Positions 19,051 through 30,336 of a stretch of DNA of 64,000 bases are shown in pieces. Below the pieces are notes generated by a model. It worked only from the letters and a program-made list of their open reading frames with translations. It was not told the origin of the DNA and did no database searches. The position numbers and the translations under genes are program-made. This DNA comes from Thioclava sediminum (GTDB taxonomy: Bacteria; Pseudomonadota; Alphaproteobacteria; Rhodobacterales; Rhodobacteraceae). Where the stretch lies: NCBI RefSeq assembly GCF_002020355.1, contig NZ_MPZV01000004.1, positions 248,001-312,000 of the forward strand. The letters run 5' to 3'. Each line of letters opens with the position of its first letter. Positions within the stretch are counted from its first letter, which is position 1.

Positions 19051-20426
19051 GAACGATAATCCGCGTTAATGTCGATGTAGCGGTGGGTCAGATCGCAGGT
19101 CCAGACCGATTTCGAGGCGCGGCCAAGGCCGAGATCGACGCCGATTACCAGCTCGTCGTTCTTCATATAGGCGCTCGCGGCCTCTTCGGAGTAATCCGGC
19201 ACGCGCCAGCCTTTCTCGGCCACCACCATGTCGCCGAAGGAAATCTTGAGCTTGTCGCGATCGGCCTCGGCCCCGGACTTGCCGACAGCAGCCACCACGC
19301 GGCCCCAATTCGCGTCCTCGCCCGCAATCGCAGTCTTCACCAGCGGCGAGTTCGCAATCGACATCGCGATCTTATGCGCGTCTTCGTTCGAGCGGGCCCG
19401 GGTCACGCGGATCTCGACGAATTTGGTGGCCCCTTCGCCGTCTTTGACGACTTGATGCGCGAGATCCATCATCACCTCGCGCAACCCGGCCTCGAACGCC
19501 TTCGCAGGCTCCGAGCGCAGATCGGCGATCTCGGCGGCGTCGGATTTCCCGGTCGCCGCGACGATCAGCGCATCCGAGGTCGAAGTGTCGCTGTCCACGG
19601 TGATCGCGTTGAACGTGTCATCCACCTGCCGCGACAGCATCTTCTGCAGCCGCGAAGGCGTAATTTTCGCGTCGGTGAAGATATAGACCAGCATCGTCGC
19701 CATATTCGGCGCGATCATCCCCGAGCCCTTCGCGATCCCGGCGATCTTGATTTTGCCACCCTCGCCCTGAACTTCGGCAAAGGCGCCTTTGGGATAGGTA
19801 TCGGTCGTCATGATCGCGCGCGCGGCATCCTCGATCCCGGCAGGGGAGAGGCGCTGCGTCAGGCCGTCGATCACCGCGACGATTTTGTCATGCGGCAGCG
19901 GCTCGCCAATGACGCCGGTGGAGGACGAGAAGACGCGGCTGATCGGCATATCGAGTGCTTCAGCCACCGCTCCAGTCACCTTGTCGACGCTTTCCTGACC
20001 GCTTTTGCCGGTGAAGGCGTTGGCGTTGCCGGAGTTGACGATGATCGCGGCGCCCGTCTCGGCAGGCGCGCGCATCGCGAGCTTTTCCTGACAGTCGAGA
20101 ACGCAGGCCGCGCGGGTGGAGGAGGTGGTGAAAACGCCCGCGATCGACGCGCCCGGCGCGATCCGCGCCAGCATCACATCGGTGCGGCCGGCATATTTGA
20201 CCCCTGCCGCGGCGGAGGCGAATTCGACCCCCGCGATTTCCGGAAGATCGGGAAATTTCGCGGGGGCGAGCGGCGAAATCGTCACGGACTTCGCCTCTGT
20301 TTGCGCCGCAGAAGCGGCAGGGGCGGGCGCGGCGGAAAGGTCGGACTTCAACGCCTTAACCTTGGCGCGGAGCTTCTTGACCTTGGCCTTCAGCTCCTTG
20401 GTGTCCTTCAACTTTTTCTTCGCCAT
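19047..20426 (-). CDS. argJ: Bifunctional glutamate N-acetyltransferase / amino-acid acetyltransferase
   Basis: ArgJ transfers the acetyl group from N-acetylornithine to glutamate in the cyclic arginine pathway. The self-cleavage site is in NMATMLVYIF, with Thr as the new N-terminal nucleophile; STGVIGEPL and TCDLTHRYIDINADYRS at the C-terminus are conserved. The product is 459 residues, longer than the usual roughly 405-410, because of a Lys/Ala-rich helical extension of about 47 residues (MAKKKLKDTKELKAKVKK...). The conserved body begins at ISPLAPAKFPDLPEIAGVEFAS. The ATG at 20426 is the only start that yields the extension; its role is unknown. Confidence 0.95.
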   Translation of the reverse strand: MAKKKLKDTKELKAKVKKLRAKVKALKSDLSAAPAPAASAAQTEAKSVTISPLAPAKFPDLPEIAGVEFASAAAGVKYAGRTDVMLARIAPGASIAGVFTTSSTRAACVLDCQEKLAMRAPAETGAAIIVNSGNANAFTGKSGQESVDKVTGAVAEALDMPISRVFSSSTGVIGEPLPHDKIVAVIDGLTQRLSPAGIEDAARAIMTTDTYPKGAFAEVQGEGGKIKIAGIAKGSGMIAPNMATMLVYIFTDAKITPSRLQKMLSRQVDDTFNAITVDSDTSTSDALIVAATGKSDAAEIADLRSEPAKAFEAGLREVMMDLAHQVVKDGEGATKFVEIRVTRARSNEDAHKIAMSIANSPLVKTAIAGEDANWGRVVAAVGKSGAEADRDKLKISFGDMVVAEKGWRVPDYSEEAASAYMKNDELVIGVDLGLGRASKSVWTCDLTHRYIDINADYRS

Positions 20427-20446
20427 CGCGCCCGCCTTTTGATCGA

Positions 20447-21361
20447 TCAGTTGCTACCCAAGATGGACTGATCTTTCAGAACGCTCGGATCAATCCCGTC
20501 GGTCATCTTGTCGATTTTGGCTTCGCCCACAACAGCCTTTACGCGTTTTTGGACAGCCTCTTGGCGAATATCGCCTTCGAGCTTCTTGCGCACATCGGCC
20601 AGTTTCGGCGCGTCGACCATCTTCGTGCCGAGCAGTTTCACGACATGCCAGCCGTACTGGGTCTGGATCGGACCGGCGACTTCGCCGTCCTTCATGCCTG
20701 CAACCTCATCCGCGAAGGGCTTGACCATCGCGTCGAGCTTGAACCAGCCCAGATCGCCGCCATTCGCCGCCGCACCATCGGTCGAGTTCTTCTTCGCCAG
20801 TTCTGCGAAGTCGCCGCCGTTGTCGATCTCTTTCTTGATCTTTTCGGCCTCTTCCTTGGTTTTCACGATGATATGGGCCGCGTGATATTCCTTGGTCGGC
20901 TCGGCTTTGGCGTATTTCGCGTCATAGGCCTTCTGCACGGCGTCGTCGGTCACGGCCTTGTCAGCGGTGTAGTTCAGCATCGCACCCGAGAGATACGCGC
21001 GCTTCTGCACTTCGAGAGCGATCTTGTCGCGCTGGGTGATGCGCTTTTCTTCCAGCTGGGCAAGCGCGGTCTGCTGAATCAGCTGCTCCAGGACGCCTTG
21101 GAACAGCTTGTCATCGGGCAGCTGCTGGTATTGCGCGGGCAGGCCGTCGCGTACCGTTTGCATCATGCCCAGCGTGATATCCTGACCGTTCACGGTGGCG
21201 ACCACGGTGTCGGCGCTCAGGTCGGTGCGCGGCTTGGCGGCGGTTTCCGATTTCGCGGCATCCGCAGCGGCGGCAGGCGCTTTCGCGTCATCGGCCTGTG
21301 CGATCCCGGCAGTCATTGCGCAGATCGCGACGCTCGCGAACAGTTTCGTCAGATTCGGCAT
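20447..21361 (-). CDS. Periplasmic peptidylprolyl isomerase, parvulin type
   Basis: The 304-residue product has a signal peptide (MPNLTKLFASVAICAMTAGIAQA, cleaved near ADD), an N-terminal chaperone-like helical region and a PpiC/rotamase domain (about 165-255) with HAAHIIVKTKEEAE, GGDLGWF and GPIQTQYGWHVVKLL. It is a SurA/PrsA-like folding factor in the periplasm. ATG 21361 is preferred over a GTG three codons upstream because AGGAA stands at the correct distance. It is the first gene of an operon with argJ and mutT and is divergent from secA. Confidence 0.9.
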   Translation of the reverse strand: MPNLTKLFASVAICAMTAGIAQADDAKAPAAAADAAKSETAAKPRTDLSADTVVATVNGQDITLGMMQTVRDGLPAQYQQLPDDKLFQGVLEQLIQQTALAQLEEKRITQRDKIALEVQKRAYLSGAMLNYTADKAVTDDAVQKAYDAKYAKAEPTKEYHAAHIIVKTKEEAEKIKKEIDNGGDFAELAKKNSTDGAAANGGDLGWFKLDAMVKPFADEVAGMKDGEVAGPIQTQYGWHVVKLLGTKMVDAPKLADVRKKLEGDIRQEAVQKRVKAVVGEAKIDKMTDGIDPSVLKDQSILGSN

Positions 21362-21542
21362 CCTTGCCACTTCCTTTCTGCCGCGTCTCTAGGCGGCGTT
21401 GACAGTCTGGCAGCCGCCCCTTACATCGCCTAGGGCCTGTAAGAGCCATTTCGGCCTTGTTTCGCTAGCTCTTCTAGGCAAGCAAACCCTATGCGACAAG
21501 GCACAGGGAATAACGATCTGGTCAGCTACCCTCGGAGATTAC

Positions 21543-24254
<2,712 letters not shown>

Positions 24255-24284
24255 CACAACTCTGACGCGAATGTGGCAAAGTTG

Positions 24285-24306
24285 AGGCGGCTTCGGCCGC
24301 CTTTTC
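24285..24306 (+). terminator. Terminator of secA
   Basis: A 7-bp stem AGGCGGC / GCCGCCT with a TTCG loop is followed by TTTT, 31 bp after the secA stop. Confidence 0.8.
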
Positions 24307-24464
24307 CATATCTTGTTGGAGTCATTGACTCTCTTGGCAGGTCCACCCCCCACGCCAGCCGCGTGAAGGGTGCGATTTCCCAATTCGCGCCGCAGCTTCG
24401 CCGCTTTCGGTCATTAGAAAATTATTAAGCAGTTTTCTAAGACAGACCCCAGTTCGAGGCGGCG

Positions 24465-25451
24465 ATGCGCACCATTCGCAAGATATCCATGATCGGAGCG
24501 ACGTTCCTGCTCGCCGCCGCGACCGGTCATGTGATGCAAAGCGTGGGTCCGCGCCCGCAACTCGGTGCGTCTTTGGTGGCGAGCTCGGTCAGTCGCGAGA
24601 CTTGGAGAAATCGGGTCGAGCCGCGCGAGGAACCGCGGGTTCAGCTCATTTCGAAAACCGTTCTTCGCAATCCTCCCGTCTATCATTTCGCGACGGATCC
24701 CGGTGTCGGCATCGTGCCTGCGACGGTGCGCACTTCGGGCGACCGGTTCACCTCTTCGCTTCCGCAACCGATGCCGTTGAAAACCGGCGCGGCCGATTGC
24801 GGGCACGCCGTCCTGTCGGTTACCCCCGCAGGCGACGGGCTGACCAAGCTGGAGCTGAGTGCGCCGTGCCACCCCGATACGAAACTGACGATCCGCGATG
24901 CGTCGCTCTCGATTGCCGGGCAGACCGATAAGTCGGGGGCTTTCTCGGCTATTCTGCCTTTGCTTGCGCCGACGACGTCGCTGGAAGTCACCACCGGTGG
25001 ATCGACGATCGCGCAGGTGGAGGCCGCAGCGTCGGGGCTCGATAAGATCAACCGCGCGATCTGGGTGACCGATGCACAGAGCCCGTTGCATCTGAACGCC
25101 TATGAGAACGGCGCGCAGTTCGACGATGCAGGCCATCTCGACGTGACCAAGCCGCGCACGCTGGACACCTCGCTGGGCGGCTATATGCAAAGCTTCACCG
25201 CCGCAGATGGCAAGCGCATCGAAATCTACACCGCCCCCAAGACGCTCACCGCGCTCAAGCTGCAACTCGAGGCGACGCTGTCCTCCGACGATTGCGGCAA
25301 GTCGGTCGGCGGCCGGCTGATGCGGATGCATGGCACCGGGACCGCAGCGATGCCGATCACCCTCGATCTGCCCGCCTGTCCGTCCGATGGCGGCACGGTG
25401 GTTTTACCGCTTGATGGGTTCGAGTCCCAGGGCCTGACCGCTCAGAAGTAA
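24465..25451 (+). CDS. Exported protein of unknown function, secA neighbour
   Basis: The 328-residue product has an N-terminal hydrophobic segment (MRTIRKISMIGATFLLAAATGHVM) without a clear cleavage site, then a mixed beta-rich region with four cysteines (DCGHAV, APCHPD, DDCGKS, PACPSD) spaced as two likely disulfide pairs. The cysteines and the signal anchor fit a periplasmic protein. Similar proteins beside secA in Rhodobacterales are sometimes named translocase, but no translocase motif is present. Its last 10 bases overlap the 3' end of the convergent radC gene. Confidence 0.75.
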   Translation: MRTIRKISMIGATFLLAAATGHVMQSVGPRPQLGASLVASSVSRETWRNRVEPREEPRVQLISKTVLRNPPVYHFATDPGVGIVPATVRTSGDRFTSSLPQPMPLKTGAADCGHAVLSVTPAGDGLTKLELSAPCHPDTKLTIRDASLSIAGQTDKSGAFSAILPLLAPTTSLEVTTGGSTIAQVEAAASGLDKINRAIWVTDAQSPLHLNAYENGAQFDDAGHLDVTKPRTLDTSLGGYMQSFTAADGKRIEIYTAPKTLTALKLQLEATLSSDDCGKSVGGRLMRMHGTGTAAMPITLDLPACPSDGGTVVLPLDGFESQGLTAQK

Positions 25452-26215
25452 CCCTCCGACCGCAGGCTGATCTCGCAGTCCTTACCGAGGATCAGATGAT
25501 CGTGCAGTACGATGCCGAAGAGCTTCGCCGCCTCGTCGATCTGCCGTGTGAGGGCGATATCCGCCTCGGACGGGGTCGGGTCGCCCGAGGGGTGGTTATG
25601 CACCAGAATCAGCGCCGATGCATTGGCCTCCAGCGCGCGCTTCATCACCTCGCGCGGATAGACGGGAACATGATCCACCGTGCCGCGGCCCTGTTCCTCA
25701 TCCGCAATCAGCGCGTTCTTCCGGTCCAGTAGCAGCAGGCGAAACTGCTCCGTCTCGGCATGAGACATCGCCATGTGACAGTAATCGACGAGCGCCTGCC
25801 ACGAGCTGAGCACCGGTCGATGCATCACCTTCGAGCGTGCGAGCCTTTGCGCCGAGGCCTCCACCAGCTTCAACTCGATCACCACGGCCTCGCCCACGCC
25901 GGTCACTTGGCGCAGGCGGGCGGGCGGGGCAGAGACCACCCGCCCGAAATCGCCAAAGGTTTCGATCAGGCGGCGGGCGAGAGGTTTGACGTCCTGCCGG
26001 GGGCTCGCGCGAAACAGCACCAGTTCGAGCAGTTCGTAATCGGGCAGGGCCTGCGCGCCGCCTTCCATGAACCGCGTGCGCAGCCGTTGCCGATGGTCGA
26101 ACAGATAGGACGGCTTGGACGCGCCCGGCGGCGGACGGATCGCGGTGCCGCCGTTGAACAACGGCAGCGGAGGCTCCTGCATATGATGGGGTATCTGGTC
26201 CATGAAACAGACCAT
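25442..26215 (-). CDS. radC: RadC family JAB/MPN-domain protein
   Basis: The 257-residue product has a helix-hairpin-helix region (about 60-115, DYELLELVLFRASPRQDVKPLA and VTGVGEAVV) and a C-terminal MPN+ domain with the JAMM zinc motif HNHPSGDPTPSEAD (about 205-218). RadC proteins were once linked to DNA repair; the actual role is unclear. A start at an internal ATG (residue 5, MDQIPHHMQE) is equally possible because neither has a good ribosome-binding site. Confidence 0.88.
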   Translation of the reverse strand: MVCFMDQIPHHMQEPPLPLFNGGTAIRPPPGASKPSYLFDHRQRLRTRFMEGGAQALPDYELLELVLFRASPRQDVKPLARRLIETFGDFGRVVSAPPARLRQVTGVGEAVVIELKLVEASAQRLARSKVMHRPVLSSWQALVDYCHMAMSHAETEQFRLLLLDRKNALIADEEQGRGTVDHVPVYPREVMKRALEANASALILVHNHPSGDPTPSEADIALTRQIDEAAKLFGIVLHDHLILGKDCEISLRSEGYF

Positions 26216-26261
26216 GAACGATTCGGGTTGAAGAAAGCCTTAATCGGTTGCGAGCCGGACA

Positions 26262-26289
26262 AGAAAAAAGGCGCCCGAAGGCGCCTTTT
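26262..26289 (-). terminator. Rho-independent terminator of dnaK-dnaJ
   Basis: Read on the minus strand, an 8-bp stem AAGGCGCC / GGCGCCTT with a TTCG loop is followed by TTTTTTCTT, 9 bp after the dnaJ stop. The plus strand also has a short T tail, so it may work for both directions. Confidence 0.9.
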
Positions 26290-26297
26290 CGAAATGA

Positions 26298-27461
26298 TCA
26301 CTGAGTCATGCCATCCCAGAAGCTTTTGACTTTCTTGAAGAAACTCGCGCCTTCCGGGTTGTTCTCGGCTTCGATCCCCTGGAACTCCTTGAGGATTTCC
26401 TTCTGCCGTGCGGTCAGGTTCACCGGGGTTTCGACGGCCAGTTCGATGAACATGTCGCCGGCCCCGCCGCCGCGCAGCGCGGGCATACCCTTGCCACGCA
26501 GGCGCATCTGCCGCCCCGATTGGCTGCCGGCCGGGATTTTCACACGGCTGCGGCCGCCATCTATCGTCGGCACTTCGACCTCGCCCCCAAGGGCTGCGGT
26601 CGCCATGCTGACCGGCACGCGGCAATGCAGATCGGTGCCTTCGCGTTCGAAGATCGCGTGCGGCTGGACCTCGATGAAGATGTAGAGATCGCCCGACGGA
26701 CCACCGCGCAGCCCCGCCTCGCCTTCGCCGGCGTGACGGATGCGGGTGCCGGTCTCGACCCCCGGAGGGATGTTGACCTGAAGCTGGCGATCGACCTCCA
26801 CGCGGCCTGCACCATGGCAGACCTTGCAGGGGTTCTTCACCACCTGACCCTGGCCGCCGCAGGTCGGGCAAGTCCGCTCGACCGTGAAGAAGCCGTTCTG
26901 CGCGCGCACCTTGCCCAGACCCGAACAGGTCGGACAGGTCTGCGGCTCGGAGCCGCCTTCCGCACCGGAGCCGTTACACTCGGTACAGGCGGCCGAGCTT
27001 GGCACGTTGATCGTCTTGTGGGTGCCGCGATACGCCTCTTCGAGCGTGACGCGCATGTTGTAGCGCAGATCGGAGCCCCGCTGCGCGCGCGAACGCCCAC
27101 CGCCGGGACCGGCTCTGCCGCCGCCCATGAAATCACCGAACAGGTCTTCGAAGACGTCGGAGAAGGCCGAGGCGAAGTCGCCCTGACCGCCCGCGCCGCC
27201 ATAGCCGCCGCCCGGACGCCCGCCGCCCATGCCGCCTTCGAACGCCGCGTGACCGAACCGGTCGTAAGCGGCCTTCTTCTCGGCGTCCTTGAGGACGTCG
27301 TAAGCCTCGTTCACTTCCTTGAACTGGGCCTCGGCATCGGGATTGTCGGAATTGCGATCGGGATGAAGCTCTTTCGCCTTCTTGCGATAGGCTTTCTTGA
27401 TCTCTTCGGCCGAGGCGCCTTTGGCAGTTCCCAGAACGTCGTAATAGTCGCGTTTTGCCAT
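26298..27461 (-). CDS. dnaJ: Chaperone DnaJ
   Basis: DnaJ is the co-chaperone that stimulates DnaK ATP hydrolysis. The 387-residue product has the J domain with HPDRN (about 34-38), a Gly/Phe-rich linker (about 75-125, [20 protein letters not shown]), four zinc-binding repeats [24 protein letters not shown] and CKVCHGAG (about 155-220), and the substrate-binding C-terminal domains. It lies 74 bp downstream of dnaK on the same strand, separated by a long hairpin. Confidence 0.97.
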   Translation of the reverse strand: MAKRDYYDVLGTAKGASAEEIKKAYRKKAKELHPDRNSDNPDAEAQFKEVNEAYDVLKDAEKKAAYDRFGHAAFEGGMGGGRPGGGYGGAGGQGDFASAFSDVFEDLFGDFMGGGRAGPGGGRSRAQRGSDLRYNMRVTLEEAYRGTHKTINVPSSAACTECNGSGAEGGSEPQTCPTCSGLGKVRAQNGFFTVERTCPTCGGQGQVVKNPCKVCHGAGRVEVDRQLQVNIPPGVETGTRIRHAGEGEAGLRGGPSGDLYIFIEVQPHAIFEREGTDLHCRVPVSMATAALGGEVEVPTIDGGRSRVKIPAGSQSGRQMRLRGKGMPALRGGGAGDMFIELAVETPVNLTARQKEILKEFQGIEAENNPEGASFFKKVKSFWDGMTQ

Positions 27462-27485
27462 TGGTTACCCCCTTGGCGGAACGCA

Positions 27486-27518
27486 GGCGGGCCCGCCCTT
27501 AGAAAAGGCAGGCCCGCC
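27486..27518 (-). promoter_or_regulatory. Intercistronic hairpin between dnaK and dnaJ
   Basis: GGCGGGCCCGCC (27486-27497) and GGCAGGCCCGCC (27507-27518) pair over 12 positions with one C-A mismatch and a 9-nt loop. With no T-run following, it is more likely an mRNA stability or processing element than a terminator, and could give more DnaK than DnaJ. Confidence 0.55.
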
Positions 27519-27535
27519 CAACATTCCATGCGCAA

Positions 27536-29452
27536 TTACTTGCGCTCGTCCTCGCCCAGATCTTCGAAGTCAGCGTCGACGATATCTTCATCGACATCGC
27601 GCGGGCTGTCTTCGTCGTTCGAGCTCTCGCCCTGACCGGCTTTCTCCTGCTCGGCCTTGTAGATGGCCTCGCCGAGTTTCATCGCCGCATCCGTCAGGTT
27701 CTGGATCGCGCCTTTGATCTTGCCGGCTTCCTCGGTCTTGAGGGCTTCCTCAAGCGCGTTGGCCGCCAGTTCGATCGCTTCGACGGTCGAGGCATCGACC
27801 TTGTCGCCGTGGTCTTCAAGCGACTTGCGGGTCGAGTGCAGGAGCGATTCGCCCTGGTTCTTGGTTTCGACCAGCTCCTTGCGGGACTTGTCCGCGTCGG
27901 CATTCGCCTCGGCGTCCTGAACCATTTTCTCGATCTCGTCGTCGGTCAGGCCGCCGGACGCCTGGATCGTGATCTTCTGCTCCTTGCCGGTGCCCTTGTC
28001 CTTCGCCGAAACGGACACGATGCCGTTCGCGTCGATGTCGAAGGTCACTTCGATCTGCGGCATGCCGCGCGGGGCCGGGGGGATGTCCTCGAGGTTGAAC
28101 ATGCCGAGCATCTTGTTGTCGGCAGCCATCTCGCGCTCACCCTGGAAAACCCGGATCGTCACTGCGTTCTGGTTGTCTTCCGCGGTGGAGAACACCTGGC
28201 TCTTCTTCGTCGGGATCGTCGTGTTGCGATCGATCAGGCGGGTGAACACGCCACCCAGCGTCTCGATGCCGAGCGACAGCGGGGTCACGTCGAGCAGGAC
28301 GACGTCTTTCACGTCACCTTGCAGAACGCCGGCCTGAATGGCCGCACCGAGCGCCACGACCTCATCCGGGTTCACACCCTTATGCGGCTCTTTGCCGAAG
28401 AAGCCGGTCACTTCCTCCACGACTTTCGGCATACGGGTCATACCGCCGACGAGCACGACTTCGTCGATCTCGTCCTTGGAGACGCCCGCATCCTTGAGCG
28501 CGGCGGCGCAGGGCTTCAGCGAGGCCTTGATCAGATCGCCCACGAGGCTTTCCAGCTTCGCACGGGTCAGCTTCATGACCATGTGCAGCGGAGTGCCGTC
28601 CTTGCCCATCGAGATGAAGGGCTGGTTGATCTCGGTCTGGCTCGAGCTCGACAGCTCGATCTTCGCTTTCTCGGCAGCTTCCTTCAGACGCTGAAGCGCC
28701 ATCTTGTCCTTGGTCAGGTCGACGCCATGTTCTTTTTTGAACTCGTCAGCGAGGTAGTTGACGATGCGCATGTCGAAGTCTTCACCGCCGAGGAACGTGT
28801 CGCCGTTGGTCGATTTCACTTCGAAGAGACCGTCGTCGATCTCGAGGATGGTGATGTCGAAGGTACCGCCGCCAAGGTCATAGACCGCGATGGTTTTCGA
28901 TTCTTTCTTGTCGAGGCCATAGGCCAGCGCAGCCGCGGTCGGCTCGTTGATGATGCGCAGCACTTCGAGGCCGGCGATCTTGCCGGCGTCTTTGGTGGCC
29001 TGACGCTGAGCGTCGTTGAAGTAGGCGGGCACGGTGATGACGGCCTGGGTGACTTCTTCGCCCAGATAGCTCTCGGCGGTTTCCTTCATCTTCTGAAGGA
29101 TCACGGCCGAAACCTGTGCGGGGGAGTACTTGTCGCCCTTCACTTCGACCCATGCGTCGCCATTGCCGCCGTCGACGATGGAATAGGGAACGAGTTTCTT
29201 ATCCTTCTCGACTTCCGCATCGGTGGTGCGGCGACCGATCAGACGCTTAACAGCGAAAACGGTGTTCGAGGGGTTGGTGACCGCCTGACGTTTCGCCGGT
29301 TGGCCGACCAGACGTTCGTCGTCCGTATAGGCGACGATCGAGGGGGTGGTGCGCGCCCCTTCGGAGTTTTCAATCACTCGGGGCTGTGCGCCATCCATGA
29401 TGGCGACGCAGGAGTTCGTAGTCCCGAGGTCGATACCAATGACTTTACCCAT
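27536..29452 (-). CDS. dnaK: Chaperone DnaK (Hsp70)
   Basis: The 638-residue Hsp70 has [12 protein letters not shown] (phosphate 1) at residues 5-16, the [13 protein letters not shown] and [15 protein letters not shown] ATPase motifs, the [16 protein letters not shown] linker and the C-terminal helical lid ending in an acidic tail. The ATG at 29452 yields the standard [10 protein letters not shown] start. It is divergent from the DNA-repair alkB gene. A heat-shock promoter is expected for the family, but I could not identify a convincing sigma-32 box in the intergenic region. Confidence 0.98.
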   Translation of the reverse strand: MGKVIGIDLGTTNSCVAIMDGAQPRVIENSEGARTTPSIVAYTDDERLVGQPAKRQAVTNPSNTVFAVKRLIGRRTTDAEVEKDKKLVPYSIVDGGNGDAWVEVKGDKYSPAQVSAVILQKMKETAESYLGEEVTQAVITVPAYFNDAQRQATKDAGKIAGLEVLRIINEPTAAALAYGLDKKESKTIAVYDLGGGTFDITILEIDDGLFEVKSTNGDTFLGGEDFDMRIVNYLADEFKKEHGVDLTKDKMALQRLKEAAEKAKIELSSSSQTEINQPFISMGKDGTPLHMVMKLTRAKLESLVGDLIKASLKPCAAALKDAGVSKDEIDEVVLVGGMTRMPKVVEEVTGFFGKEPHKGVNPDEVVALGAAIQAGVLQGDVKDVVLLDVTPLSLGIETLGGVFTRLIDRNTTIPTKKSQVFSTAEDNQNAVTIRVFQGEREMAADNKMLGMFNLEDIPPAPRGMPQIEVTFDIDANGIVSVSAKDKGTGKEQKITIQASGGLTDDEIEKMVQDAEANADADKSRKELVETKNQGESLLHSTRKSLEDHGDKVDASTVEAIELAANALEEALKTEEAGKIKGAIQNLTDAAMKLGEAIYKAEQEKAGQGESSNDEDSPRDVDEDIVDADFEDLGEDERK

Positions 29453-29634
29453 GATGTTACCTCTCTTGGCGATATGACGGGGAACGGGTCCATTCAGGCC
29501 CCCGGCCCCTATCCCTTGGGTTTCGGTTTCATGCTCTGCTATCTAGCGGTGTGAGCCGCCGTCGGCTTCGAAGCGTATATAAGGAGGGGAAAATCGGGCT
29601 GCAAGAAGGCTCCCCCGAGGAAGAGGGTGAGAAA

Positions 29635-30270
29635 ATGACAGAAAACCGGAAACACGCAACATCTCGGCCCGATCCGCAGGAGATTCGCGGCTTCCGGCAT
29701 TATCCCGGCTGGCTGGACCTCGACGAGCAAAAGGCGCTGATCGAGACGCTGCGCGGTGTCGTCGCCCAGGCGCCGCTGTTCTCGCCGATGACACCCTACG
29801 GCAAGCCGATGTCGGTGCGCATGACCTCCGCCGGGCGGTTCGGCTGGATCTCCGACCGGCGCGGCTACCGTTATTCGGAGACCCATCCCGACGGCCAGCC
29901 CTGGCCCGAGATCCCGCAACCGATCCTCGATATCTGGGAGGCGGTCGCGGGGACGCCGCGCGCCCCCGAATGCTGCCTGATCAATTTCTACGGCGAAGGC
30001 GCGAAGATGGGCATGCATCAGGATCGCGATGAGGAGGATTTCGATCAGCCCGTGGTGTCGGTCTCGCTGGGCGACGACGGGCTGTTTCGCATCGGGAACA
30101 AGACGCGCGGTGGCAAGACCGAAAGCATCTGGCTGCACTCGGGCGATGTGATGGTGATGGGGGGCGAGGCGCGGCGGCTTTATCATGGCATCGACCGCGT
30201 GAAGCCCGGCACCTCGCCGCTGATGCCGAAGGGCGGGCGGATCAACCTGACGATGCGCGTCGTGACCTGA
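29635..30270 (+). CDS. alkB: AlkB-type DNA/RNA demethylase (2-oxoglutarate/Fe(II) dioxygenase)
   Basis: The enzyme oxidatively removes methyl groups from 1-methyladenine and 3-methylcytosine. The 211-residue product has the iron-binding HQDRDEEDF (His-X-Asp, about 124-132), the distal His in RRLYHGIDRV, and the 2-oxoglutarate-binding GGRINLTMR near the C-terminus. SPMTPYGKPMSVRMTSAGRFGW is typical of AlkB substrate recognition. The ATG at 29635 is preceded by GAGGGTG at about 7 nt. A GTG at 29551 is in frame but unsupported. It converges on a different gene family also called alkB. Confidence 0.93.
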   Translation: MTENRKHATSRPDPQEIRGFRHYPGWLDLDEQKALIETLRGVVAQAPLFSPMTPYGKPMSVRMTSAGRFGWISDRRGYRYSETHPDGQPWPEIPQPILDIWEAVAGTPRAPECCLINFYGEGAKMGMHQDRDEEDFDQPVVSVSLGDDGLFRIGNKTRGGKTESIWLHSGDVMVMGGEARRLYHGIDRVKPGTSPLMPKGGRINLTMRVVT

Positions 30271-30290
30271 CGCCTGTTCTGGCGGCATCT

Positions 30291-30329
30291 GCGGGAGCCT
30301 CCGGCGGGGATATTTTTGCCAAGAGGAAG
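30291..30329. repeat. Dispersed Rhodobacterales-type intergenic repeat
   Basis: Between two convergent stop codons lies GGGATATTT, two bases, GCCAAG, two bases, GAAG, preceded by a GCGGGAGCCTCCGGCGG stem-like portion. The same spaced pattern recurs at 40971-40993, showing a dispersed repeat family rather than coincidence. Confidence 0.6.
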
Positions 30330-30336
30330 GGGCTGG

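Noticed and set aside
24465-25451. Translocase function for the gene after secA
   Set aside because: Only the neighbourhood suggests it; no motif of a translocase is present.
27809-29554. Antisense frame of about 581 codons over dnaK
   Set aside because: A shadow of the conserved dnaK codon pattern.
29453-29634. Sigma-32 promoter or CIRCE element before dnaK
   Set aside because: I found no convincing CTTGAA/CCCAT pair or CIRCE inverted repeat in the intergenic sequence.
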